A stretch of DNA of 5,608 nucleotides from Deltaproteobacteria bacterium (GTDB lineage: Bacteria; Myxococcota_A; UBA9042; DTJE01): assembly GCA_013151875.1 (NCBI GenBank), contig JAADHL010000053.1, positions 2,574 through 8,181 on the forward strand, in the 5' to 3' direction. Each line of letters begins with the position of its first letter. Positions within the stretch are counted from its first letter, which is position 1. Both the position numbers and the translations under genes were made by a program. Below are positions 1-4,951 of the stretch, one piece after another. The notes below the pieces were generated by a model that was given only the letters and a program-made list of their open reading frames with translations, ran no database searches and was not told the origin of the DNA.

Positions 1-903
1 GCCTTCGATTACTTCGCCGTCCACGGGCACCTTCTCTCCAGGCCTGACCCTCAGGACGTCACCAGGGCGCACTTTTTCAAGAGGTATGTCCTCTTCGGAG
101 CCGTCCTCGCGAACTATGCGGGCCGTGTTCGGCGCCAGACCAAGCAGCAGTTTCAGGGCCGCGCTGGTGCGGCTGCGGGCCCGGATCTCCAGGACCTGAC
201 CCAGCAGGACCAGGGCAGTAATCACGGCCGCGGCCTCGAAATAGACGGGCACTGTGCCGTCCGCGTGCCGCATGATTTCGGGGAAAAGGCCCGGCAACAG
301 CAGCGCGACCAGACTGTACACCCAGGCCACCGAAACTCCCAGGCCGATCAGCGTGAACATGTTCAGGTTCCAGGTGACCACGGACCGCCAGCCGCGCACA
401 AAGAAGGGCCAGCCCGCCCAAAGGACTACAGGCGTGGCCAGCACTAACTCGATCCACTGGACCATTGACATGGACAGCCAATCCGGCAGCCAGGAAGGGG
501 CGAGGTCCGCGACCATGGCCAGCACGAACAAAGGGACCGACAGGACCGTGGCGACCTTGAAACGCCGGGTCATGTCGCGTAGTTCCGAGTCGTCCTCTTC
601 CTGTTTCGCGATCACTGGTTCAAGCGCCATGCCGCACTTCGGACACGCGCCGGGTCCTTCCTGGATCACCTCGGGGTGCATCGGGCAGGTATAGGTCCCG
701 GAGGAGGCTTCCTGAACCCCCTCATCCGCAGGGGCCAGAACAGCCTGGGGATCACCCATGAACTTTTCAAGGCAGTGTTCACTGCAGAACCGGTAGGTCA
801 CGCCTTTGTGCTCATGGCTCCACCGGCTGCCTGGCGCAACTTCCATTCCGCACACCGGATCGATGTCGGGCGAATCCGTAGGATGCATATCGTCATTGTT
901 CAT
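1..903 (-). CDS. Heavy-metal P1B-type ATPase, N-terminal 301 residues (runs off the left edge)
   Basis: This inner-membrane pump is expected to use ATP to export a soft metal, most likely copper. Reading from the ATG at 903, residues 15-50 form a YHS module (DPVCGM at 15-20, then FC at 39-40 and C44). Residues 71-95 form a heavy-metal-binding module (YTCPMHPEV, then ACPKCGMALEP). Four hydrophobic helices follow at about 115-132, 148-168, 182-204 and 219-238, with the NMFTLIGLG signature of copper-type ATPases at 181-189. The start of the actuator domain is at about 256-301 (VRPGDVLRVRPGEKVPVDGE). The window ends just before the expected TGE motif, so the metal-selecting CPx helix and the phosphorylation site are unseen and the metal stays unproven. 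The start is supported by AGGAG seven bases upstream. The first 11 bases overlap the end of the lipoprotein gene ahead of it, so the two are probably co-transcribed and translationally coupled. Confidence 0.93.
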   Translation of the reverse strand, partial: MNNDDMHPTDSPDIDPVCGMEVAPGSRWSHEHKGVTYRFCSEHCLEKFMGDPQAVLAPADEGVQEASSGTYTCPMHPEVIQEGPGACPKCGMALEPVIAKQEEDDSELRDMTRRFKVATVLSVPLFVLAMVADLAPSWLPDWLSMSMVQWIELVLATPVVLWAGWPFFVRGWRSVVTWNLNMFTLIGLGVSVAWVYSLVALLLPGLFPEIMRHADGTVPVYFEAAAVITALVLLGQVLEIRARSRTSAALKLLLGLAPNTARIVREDGSEEDIPLEKVRPGDVLRVRPGEKVPVDGEVIEG

Positions 904-1591
904 CGTGATTCTCCTGTGCGTGGCACGTCTCGTCCTCCAGGCCCACGTGCGCCTCGGCGCGCTTTCTGATGCTTTCCACCACGTCCGCATCGCTGGATGT
1001 GATCCTGAGCACCTTGCCGTCGGGCGACTTTGAAACCGTTATGTCCTTCAGGTACAGCGGGCAACCTGACATCCCTTTCCTTCCATACTTGTTTCCAAAG
1101 GCCACGTGACAGCGGGAATGGGCCTCGACCGCATCCAGCGAAACCCCTTCCTTCAAATGGATCGCCACGCCTCCATCGATCGGCTCCACCGATTCCACTG
1201 TTCCAATGAGCGGGCACTTGCTGCGTGTCTGGGGCGGGAAGAGGCCGCATTCCTGTTCCTCGAATGCCTTCAACTGCGTCGCGGCCGCCTCGTGTTGTTT
1301 TGCATGCTCCAGGTGTTGTTTAGCCTCCACCAGATACTTTCCCGTGGGGTTGTACTGGCCAATTCCGCCCTGTCTCCAGTCCGGGGTTGTGTACACGGCC
1401 TTTGGGTCGTATTTGTCCGCCTGCACCTTGGCCTTTTCTTTTTCCAGCTCCGCGGCTGCAAGGTGCTCATCATAGCTCATGTCATCGGGTCTCGATCCCG
1501 TTGCGGTCGTGGCGCATGACGTCACGAACATCACCCCTGAAACGGCAATCAAGGTAATGATTTCAATTGTTCTTTTCATGGTTCTTTTCAT
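893..1591 (-). CDS. Predicted lipoprotein with four-cysteine C-terminal domain (paralogue 1), 232 aa
   Basis: I do not recognise a named family. A signal peptide ends at a good lipobox (VTSC, lipidated Cys26). Residues about 38-110 are charged and helical, rich in Lys, Glu, Ala and His, and probably coiled coil. They include DKYDPKA and QYNPTGK, which have counterparts in the lipoprotein at 2443-3102. The C-terminal domain has C115, C126 (CPLIG), H158-S-R-C161-H162 and C177 (GCPLY), the same spacing as both paralogues, so a metal- or thiol-binding role is a fair inference. A further cysteine, C223, lies in an acidic His-containing tail. The ATG at 1591 was chosen over the one at 1630 because AAGGAG sits seven bases upstream of it and the signal peptide then starts correctly. 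Its stop lies inside the P-type ATPase start (11-base overlap), which ties it to metal efflux. Predicted transcription starts near 1644 from a sigma-54 promoter. Confidence 0.88.
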   Translation of the reverse strand: MKRTMKRTIEIITLIAVSGVMFVTSCATTATGSRPDDMSYDEHLAAAELEKEKAKVQADKYDPKAVYTTPDWRQGGIGQYNPTGKYLVEAKQHLEHAKQHEAAATQLKAFEEQECGLFPPQTRSKCPLIGTVESVEPIDGGVAIHLKEGVSLDAVEAHSRCHVAFGNKYGRKGMSGCPLYLKDITVSKSPDGKVLRITSSDADVVESIRKRAEAHVGLEDETCHAQENHDEQ

Positions 1592-1592
1592 G
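1569..1592. repeat. Perfect 12-base tandem duplication at the start of the lipoprotein gene
   Basis: The 12-mer GTTCTTTTCATG (plus strand) occurs twice back to back. In the minus-strand gene it duplicates the first four codons, giving MKRTMKRT and two in-frame ATGs (1591 and 1579). The RBS is well placed only for the outer ATG. Confidence 0.9.
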
Positions 1593-1598
1593 GCGACT

Positions 1599-1604
1599 CT
1601 CCTT
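1599..1604 (-). promoter_or_regulatory. Ribosome binding site of the 893-1591 lipoprotein gene
   Basis: AAGGAG on the minus strand, within GGAAAGGAGAG, lies seven bases before the ATG at 1591. It fixes the start there rather than at the in-frame ATG 39 bases further upstream, which would put 13 charged residues ahead of the signal peptide. Confidence 0.8.
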
Positions 1605-1654
1605 TCCGAGGTCTCGCTGGACGCCGGCATATCCAGTGTCCGACACTCACATAA

Positions 1655-1670
1655 AGCACCAAACGTGCCA
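1655..1670 (-). promoter_or_regulatory. Sigma-54 (-24/-12) promoter for the lipoprotein / P-type ATPase operon
   Basis: The minus strand reads TGGCACGTTTGGTGCT against the consensus TGGCACG-N4-TTGCW, with a single mismatch (TTGC to GTGC). The invariant GG and GC are 10 bases apart as required. Predicted transcription start is near 1644, giving a leader of about 53 bases to the ATG at 1591. No competing sigma-70 promoter was apparent by eye. Confidence 0.72.
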
Positions 1671-1729
1671 AACTAGAACATCTTGACATCATACGTTATT
1701 TACCCCAAATGGACTCAGGACGCATAAAG

Positions 1730-1751
1730 CATGTGGAAGATATTCCACATG
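1730..1751. promoter_or_regulatory. Near-perfect palindrome, candidate activator-binding site
   Basis: Nine-base arms CATGTGGAA (1730-1738) and TTCCACATG (1743-1751) flank a four-base centre, GATA. The element sits about 86-107 bases upstream of the predicted sigma-54 transcription start near 1644, a usual distance for an enhancer-binding protein. It also lies 31 bases past the stop of the preceding minus-strand gene, so it could be a hairpin in that transcript. No T-run follows it on the minus strand, which argues against a classical intrinsic terminator. Confidence 0.5.
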
Positions 1752-1758
1752 AGGTGTA

Positions 1759-1769
1759 GAATATTGTTC
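1759..1769 (-). promoter_or_regulatory. Shared upstream motif GAACAATATTC
   Basis: On the minus strand this reads GAACAATATTC, about 115-125 bases upstream of the predicted start near 1644. Closely matching words occur upstream of the other sigma-54 promoters (3242-3251 and 4738-4747). Together they suggest a common activator site, though the word is short and AT-rich. Confidence 0.4.
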
Positions 1770-1781
1770 TTTAAAAAGGGG

Positions 1782-2453
1782 TCACTTCCCGAAAACCAGG
1801 AACAGCCGTCTTCTGATTTCCCTGGCCAGGTCCTTGTTGTCGTCCGTGATCTCCAGGGCGTGCCCGAAAGCGGATTTACTGACATGGACGCCTGGCACAT
1901 ACAGGGGACAACCCGGCATCCCGCGCTCGCCCGTCCTGGCGCCGAACGACACGTGACACAGAGAATGGGCCAACACCTTGTCCAAGGATACCCATTCCTT
2001 GAACTCGACCCGGGCGCCCCCATCAATGGGTGTCACCGATTCGACCGAGCCGATAAGGGGACAAAGCGCCCTTTGCTTTCCGGGAATCGTCGAGCACTCT
2101 TGACCCTCAAACCTGATCAGGTCCTCTATTTCGGATTCATGTTGCGTTGCATGCTGTCGGATGAGTACCGCGGTCGCCTTTTTGACCTTCAACACAACGT
2201 AGCCGCGTTCGTTCGGCGTTACGACACGCCCCAGACCCACGCTTTCGTCATCCAATCCGCCGGTATCGGTGACCGTCACCCACGAGGGCGCTTTGATCAG
2301 CACTGTCTGATAACCGTCCACGCTCTGCCCTTCCAGAACGTAGGGGCGGTGGCCCGGATCATCTCTGTCCGCCCGCTGCCCCATTGTCGCCGCGCATCCC
2401 GCCTGTCCAATCAGCAGAACGAGGAACACCTTTTGAATATTTTCAATGATCAT
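1782..2453 (-). CDS. Predicted lipoprotein with four-cysteine C-terminal domain (paralogue 2, different N-terminal half), 223 aa
   Basis: I do not recognise a named family. A hydrophobic segment (residues 9-17) leads to QAGC, a relaxed lipobox with Cys20 as the probable lipidation site. Residues about 36-93 look beta-rich (YQTVLIKAPSWVTVTDTGG, GYVVLKVKKATAVL) and replace the Lys/Glu/His-rich helical region of the other two lipoproteins. The C-terminal domain keeps C120, C131 (CPLIG), H163-S-L-C166-H167 and C182 (GCPLY) at identical spacing, so it is clearly a paralogue there. The protein ends soon after, without the longer polar tail of its relatives. The ATG at 2453 was preferred to in-frame ATGs at 2471 and 2480 because GGGAGG lies eight bases upstream. 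The gene begins inside the last codons of the lipoprotein gene at 2443-3102 (11-base overlap), so it is likely translated from the same mRNA. Confidence 0.86.
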   Translation of the reverse strand: MIIENIQKVFLVLLIGQAGCAATMGQRADRDDPGHRPYVLEGQSVDGYQTVLIKAPSWVTVTDTGGLDDESVGLGRVVTPNERGYVVLKVKKATAVLIRQHATQHESEIEDLIRFEGQECSTIPGKQRALCPLIGSVESVTPIDGGARVEFKEWVSLDKVLAHSLCHVSFGARTGERGMPGCPLYVPGVHVSKSAFGHALEITDDNKDLAREIRRRLFLVFGK

Positions 2454-3102
2454 CGTAACCACCTCCCACATGTCCGGCAAAACGCGACCTGATTTCCTTC
2501 ACGGTTTCAGGGGTTTCTCCTGTAAACTCCAGGGCGTGTCCGTCGGCCGATTTTGAACCCTGGACACCCTTGACGTACAGGGGACAACCAGGCATGCCTT
2601 CTCGCCCCTTTTCCATTCCAAACGCGATATGACAGCGTGAATGGGCCAGAACCGCATCCTGGGAAATACCGTCATAAAGTTCGACTCTGACTCCATTCTT
2701 GATGGATTCGACCGATTTCACGGACCCCAACAGAGGACATTGTCCGCGGGTCTTTGGCGGAAACAGGCGACACTCGTCTTCCTCGAACCGGGCCAGTTCC
2801 CCGGCCGCCTCCTCGTGCTGCCTGGCCAGGTCAAGTTCGCGATCTGCTTCGTGGCGATGCCATTGTGTCGGGTTGTAGACCTCGGGCGTGTACCTGACCT
2901 GATCCAGTTCGAGGGAGTCGCTTTCCAGTCGCGCCCTGGGGCTGTACTGGTCACGATGTTCTTTGGCCTTGAGGCGATGTTGATGGGCCTGTTCGACATG
3001 CCCCTTTACACTCCGATCGTCGAGCCTCACGGTTTGAGACGACATGGCGCACCCCAGGGACAGCAACATTACGACCGCCGATATTGATAAGATGTTTTTC
3101 AT
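2443..3102 (-). CDS. Predicted lipoprotein with four-cysteine C-terminal domain (paralogue 3), 219 aa
   Basis: I do not recognise a named family. A typical short signal peptide (MKNI, then a hydrophobic stretch) ends at SLGC, with Cys18 the probable lipidated residue although the lipobox is not ideal. Residues about 34-106 are His-, Glu- and Arg-rich and helical (KGHVEQAHQHRLKAKEH, RHEADRELDLARQHEEAAG), with a YNPT segment shared with the lipoprotein at 893-1591. The C-terminal domain carries C111 (EDEC), C122 (CPLLG), H154-S-R-C157-H158 and C173 (GCPLY), and the protein ends GGGYDDH. Such a pattern could bind a soft metal or form two disulfides; which of these cannot be told from sequence. 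The start has GGAG six bases upstream. It is the first gene of a two-gene unit, diverges from the VKOR-DsbA gene, and has a sigma-54 promoter with a predicted start near 3145. Confidence 0.88.
   Translation of the reverse strand: MKNILSISAVVMLLSLGCAMSSQTVRLDDRSVKGHVEQAHQHRLKAKEHRDQYSPRARLESDSLELDQVRYTPEVYNPTQWHRHEADRELDLARQHEEAAGELARFEEDECRLFPPKTRGQCPLLGSVKSVESIKNGVRVELYDGISQDAVLAHSRCHIAFGMEKGREGMPGCPLYVKGVQGSKSADGHALEFTGETPETVKEIRSRFAGHVGGGYDDH
2462..2467 (-). promoter_or_regulatory. Ribosome binding site inside the upstream lipoprotein gene
   Basis: GGGAGG on the minus strand lies eight bases before the ATG at 2453 and is made from the Val-Gly-Gly codons near the end of the upstream reading frame. 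It selects the 2453 start among three in-frame ATGs. Confidence 0.72.
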
Positions 3103-3155
3103 GATTCACTCCATCGGACCGCTTGAAACTTCACGGCCCATTCGGCTTATTGTTC

Positions 3156-3171
3156 TGCAATGGATGTGCCA
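3156..3171 (-). promoter_or_regulatory. Sigma-54 (-24/-12) promoter for the two-lipoprotein operon
   Basis: The minus strand reads TGGCACATCCATTGCA against TGGCACG-N4-TTGCW, with one mismatch (G to A at the seventh base) and correct 10-base GG-to-GC spacing. The predicted transcription start is near 3145, about 43 bases ahead of the ATG at 3102. Confidence 0.78.
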
Positions 3172-3241
3172 CGAGCCATAACTGGGCGCCGGGGAGCCAT
3201 TGGGGATCTTTTTCGGAATTTCGATCTGTCCTGTTCTGTGT

Positions 3242-3251
3242 AATATTGTCC
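3242..3251 (-). promoter_or_regulatory. Shared upstream motif GGACAATATT between the divergent promoters
   Basis: On the minus strand this reads GGACAATATT. It lies about 100 bases upstream of the minus-strand start near 3145 and about 130 bases upstream of the plus-strand start near 3377, so one activator site could serve both divergent sigma-54 promoters. It matches the words at 1760-1769 and 4738-4747. Confidence 0.42.
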
Positions 3252-3350
3252 AAATAATGGCAAGAATGCCCGAGCTCACGACTTGGCATAACCTTACAAT
3301 AGGGCTGTTTTCGCGGCGCCGACCCCAAGACCGCCTCTTGTGCGGCAATG

Positions 3351-3366
3351 TGGCACGTACGTTGCT
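3351..3366 (+). promoter_or_regulatory. Sigma-54 (-24/-12) promoter for the VKOR-DsbA gene, exact consensus
   Basis: TGGCACGTACGTTGCT matches TGGCACG-N4-TTGCW at every defined position, with GG at 3352-3353 and GC at 3364-3365. The predicted transcription start is near 3377. This also settles the gene start: an in-frame ATG at 3340 lies upstream of the promoter and cannot be used from this transcript. Confidence 0.87.
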
Positions 3367-3383
3367 GGGAACATGGCGTCCAT

Positions 3384-3390
3384 GGAGGTG
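3384..3390 (+). promoter_or_regulatory. Ribosome binding site deciding the VKOR-DsbA start
   Basis: GGAGGTG lies six bases before the ATG at 3397. The alternative in-frame ATGs at 3340, 3373 and 3382 lie upstream of or overlap this site and, given the predicted transcription start near 3377, are unlikely to be used. Confidence 0.85.
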
Positions 3391-3396
3391 AAACAG

Positions 3397-4707
3397 ATGA
3401 AGCGCCTGCCGATGCGAAAAGGGACCGGACTGCCGGCGCTGGTTATCGCTCTATGCGCCGTGGGAGTGGTCGTGTCGGCCATGTCGACCATTGATCACGT
3501 GGCCTTCCAGATTCGCGACGGCGCAAACGGGGGACTCTGCGCTGCCATCGCGGGTTCCGACTGCTCAGCAGCTCATTCGAACCCTGCTTCCGAGTTGCTT
3601 GGGTTGCCGATTTCTCTGCTTGGCGGCGCCTTCTACCTGGGCGTTGCGGTCATGGCCCTGCTGGCATGGATGGCGGGACGGGGCCGGACTCCTTCGATTC
3701 CAAGATCGTTCGTCTGGGCCCCAACGGCCCTCGTGGCGCTCTCTGTGGTCAGCCTGGGTTACTCGGCCTGGCTGGCGTCGATCCTTGTCGAGGCCGGGCG
3801 CTGGTGCGCCTTCTGCGTTTCACTGTATTGCGTAAACCTGGGCATCCTGATCACCGGGCTTGTCTGGGCATGGCCAGGGCTCCGAAGGCCGTCGGCAGTG
3901 GCCGTAACTGGTTGTTTGGCGGTCTTTGCGGGAGTCTTCGTCGGCGCGCTTGCGCCGGCCGCTTACGCGTACCAGGCCGTTCTTTCCCGTCAACTGGAAG
4001 ATGCAGCCGTCAGGGCTGCTTCGAAAAAACCACGTTCAACCCCCCTGGGCGACAATACCTGGGCCGCTCTTGAAATCCCCGAGACGGTCCCGTCCATTGG
4101 AAGCCCGGACGCGCCGACCACGCTCGTGGAGTTTTCAGATTTTGATTGTCCGTTCTGCGCCGCGATGCACGAAACGATTGCGGCCCTTTTTGAAGATGAA
4201 GGGGGCTTGCGCATCCGCGTCAGGTTCGTCCAGTTTCCTCTGGATGCGTCGTGCAACCAGTTCGTGGCCGACACCGTGCACGAGGATGCCTGCCGGGTGG
4301 CCAGGGCCGCGATCTGCGCCCAAAGGGCCGGTGTCTTCTGGGAGTTTGCAAAACGGGCCTTCGAAGGCCAGGGCAACCCACGTACGGAAGACCTGACGGA
4401 CATTGCCGTCGGTCTTGGCGCTGACAGGGCCTCGTTTGACTCCTGCCTGAATGCCGAAAGCACGGGCAGAGCTCTCGCAAGAAACATCCAGATAGCCCAT
4501 TCCGTCGGCGTTACGGCCACTCCTACCACGCTTGTGAACCGGGTCAGGTTCGAGGGGCGGATGTCACTGGATCAACTCAAGGAAACGCTGGACAGGTCCG
4601 AGGTCTGCTCGTGCGACCTGCTGGCGGAGGTGTGCGCGTGCGATCGGGAAAAGACGCCCGACTGCGCCTGCGGAATGCAGGTCGTTGATTCCGCCGCCTG
4701 CCACTAA
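3397..4707 (+). CDS. VKOR-DsbA fusion thiol:disulfide oxidoreductase with CxC-rich tail, 436 aa
   Basis: This is an inner-membrane enzyme predicted to make disulfide bonds in the periplasm and pass electrons to quinone. The N-terminal VKOR domain has five likely helices (about 12-30, 67-93, 105-130, 137-160, 167-192), the loop cysteine pair C48 and C56, and the quinone-side motif W-C137-A-F-C140. A DsbA-like thioredoxin domain follows (about 217-400), with active site C251-P-F-C254 and the cis-proline region TATPTT (P376). It also has C286, C299, C307 and C350; the arrangement PLDxxC, HxxAC, AAxC is one I associate with VKOR-linked DsbA proteins. The order VKOR then thioredoxin is known from bacterial fusions. 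Unusual is the C-terminal tail 402-436, which carries three CxC pairs (404/406, 413/415, 423/425) and a final C435-H436. The gene diverges from the cysteine-rich lipoprotein operon, whose products are plausible substrates. Confidence 0.92.
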   Translation: MKRLPMRKGTGLPALVIALCAVGVVVSAMSTIDHVAFQIRDGANGGLCAAIAGSDCSAAHSNPASELLGLPISLLGGAFYLGVAVMALLAWMAGRGRTPSIPRSFVWAPTALVALSVVSLGYSAWLASILVEAGRWCAFCVSLYCVNLGILITGLVWAWPGLRRPSAVAVTGCLAVFAGVFVGALAPAAYAYQAVLSRQLEDAAVRAASKKPRSTPLGDNTWAALEIPETVPSIGSPDAPTTLVEFSDFDCPFCAAMHETIAALFEDEGGLRIRVRFVQFPLDASCNQFVADTVHEDACRVARAAICAQRAGVFWEFAKRAFEGQGNPRTEDLTDIAVGLGADRASFDSCLNAESTGRALARNIQIAHSVGVTATPTTLVNRVRFEGRMSLDQLKETLDRSEVCSCDLLAEVCACDREKTPDCACGMQVVDSAACH

Positions 4708-4736
4708 CCCGCATCATTCATAATCCGGGCTGAATC

Positions 4737-4773
4737 TGAACAATATCAACCATACAATGTCGGATATCGTTCA
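4737..4773. promoter_or_regulatory. Inverted repeat, candidate activator-binding site
   Basis: TGAACAATATC (4737-4747) and GATATCGTTCA (4763-4773) form 11-base arms with one mismatch, separated by 15 bases. They lie about 126-161 bases upstream of the predicted sigma-54 start near 4898. The left arm contains the GAACAATAT word shared with the other two control regions. A role as a terminator for the gene ending at 4707 is less likely, since the spacer is long and no T-run follows. Confidence 0.5.
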
Positions 4774-4795
4774 TTTGCCCCGCGCCACGGACGCG

Positions 4796-4817
4796 TGAAC
4801 AAAAAAATATCAATCAT
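4796..4817 (+). promoter_or_regulatory. Third, spaced copy of the TGAAC/ATATCAA word, with an A-tract
   Basis: The words TGAAC and ATATCAATCAT are separated by a run of A. The stretch resembles the arm at 4737-4753 (TGAACAATATCAACCAT) with about five extra A residues. It sits about 80-100 bases upstream of the predicted start near 4898. It may be a weak activator site or simply a bendable A-tract. Confidence 0.3.
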
Positions 4818-4871
4818 GGGTGCCCCTATCAACGCTGTGCTGCGCCACAATTGACGTAAAAGCCGGCCCAC

Positions 4872-4887
4872 AGGTACGGCCCTTGCT
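4872..4887 (+). promoter_or_regulatory. Sigma-54 (-24/-12) promoter for the ABC permease gene
   Basis: AGGTACGGCCCTTGCT fits TGGCACG-N4-TTGCW with two mismatches, keeping GG (4873-4874), GC (4885-4886) and the 10-base spacing. The predicted transcription start is near 4898, leaving a leader of about 54 bases. Confidence 0.62.
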
Positions 4888-4951
4888 TTTATGGACCACG
4901 GGCATCCCGGGAAACCTGATTCACGGATGGCCCCATTTTCGCGAGGTTGTC

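Noticed and set aside
1683..1688. TTGACA on the plus strand between the lipoprotein genes
   Set aside because: No -10 box follows at the right spacing, and no plus-strand gene lies downstream; the minus-strand genes occupy the region.
1676..1688. IHF-like site (minus strand TGTCAAGATGTTC) between promoter and upstream motif
   Set aside because: It has two mismatches to WATCAANNNNTTR at informative positions; plausible for a sigma-54 promoter but too weak to annotate.
1771..1790. Intrinsic terminator at the end of the 1782-2453 gene (GGG...CCC followed by TTTTT on the minus strand)
   Set aside because: The stem is only three base pairs and overlaps the stop codon, too weak despite the T-run.
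1731..2492. Long plus-strand reading frame opposite the middle lipoprotein gene
   Set aside because: It lies antisense to a gene with RBS, signal peptide and paralogues on both sides; its translation has no recognisable features. Long antisense frames are common in GC-rich DNA.
2556..2652. CxxCH-type heme-binding motif in the lipoprotein family (HSRCH)
   Set aside because: Only one cysteine precedes the His; the CxxCH pattern of c-type heme attachment is absent in all three paralogues.
3284..3300. TGGCATAACCTTACAAT as an additional plus-strand sigma-54 promoter
   Set aside because: It has a good TGGCA half but lacks the essential GC of the -12 element (TACA instead of TTGC), and the exact-consensus promoter at 3351-3366 already explains the gene.
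3340..3396. N-terminal extension of the VKOR-DsbA protein from the ATG at 3340
   Set aside because: This ATG precedes the predicted sigma-54 promoter at 3351-3366 and has no RBS; the ATG at 3397 has GGAGGTG six bases upstream.
4851..4856. TTGACG as a sigma-70 -35 box upstream of the ABC permease
   Set aside because: No acceptable -10 hexamer lies 16-18 bases downstream (the sequence there is GGTACG-like), and a sigma-54 element with correct spacing overlaps this area.
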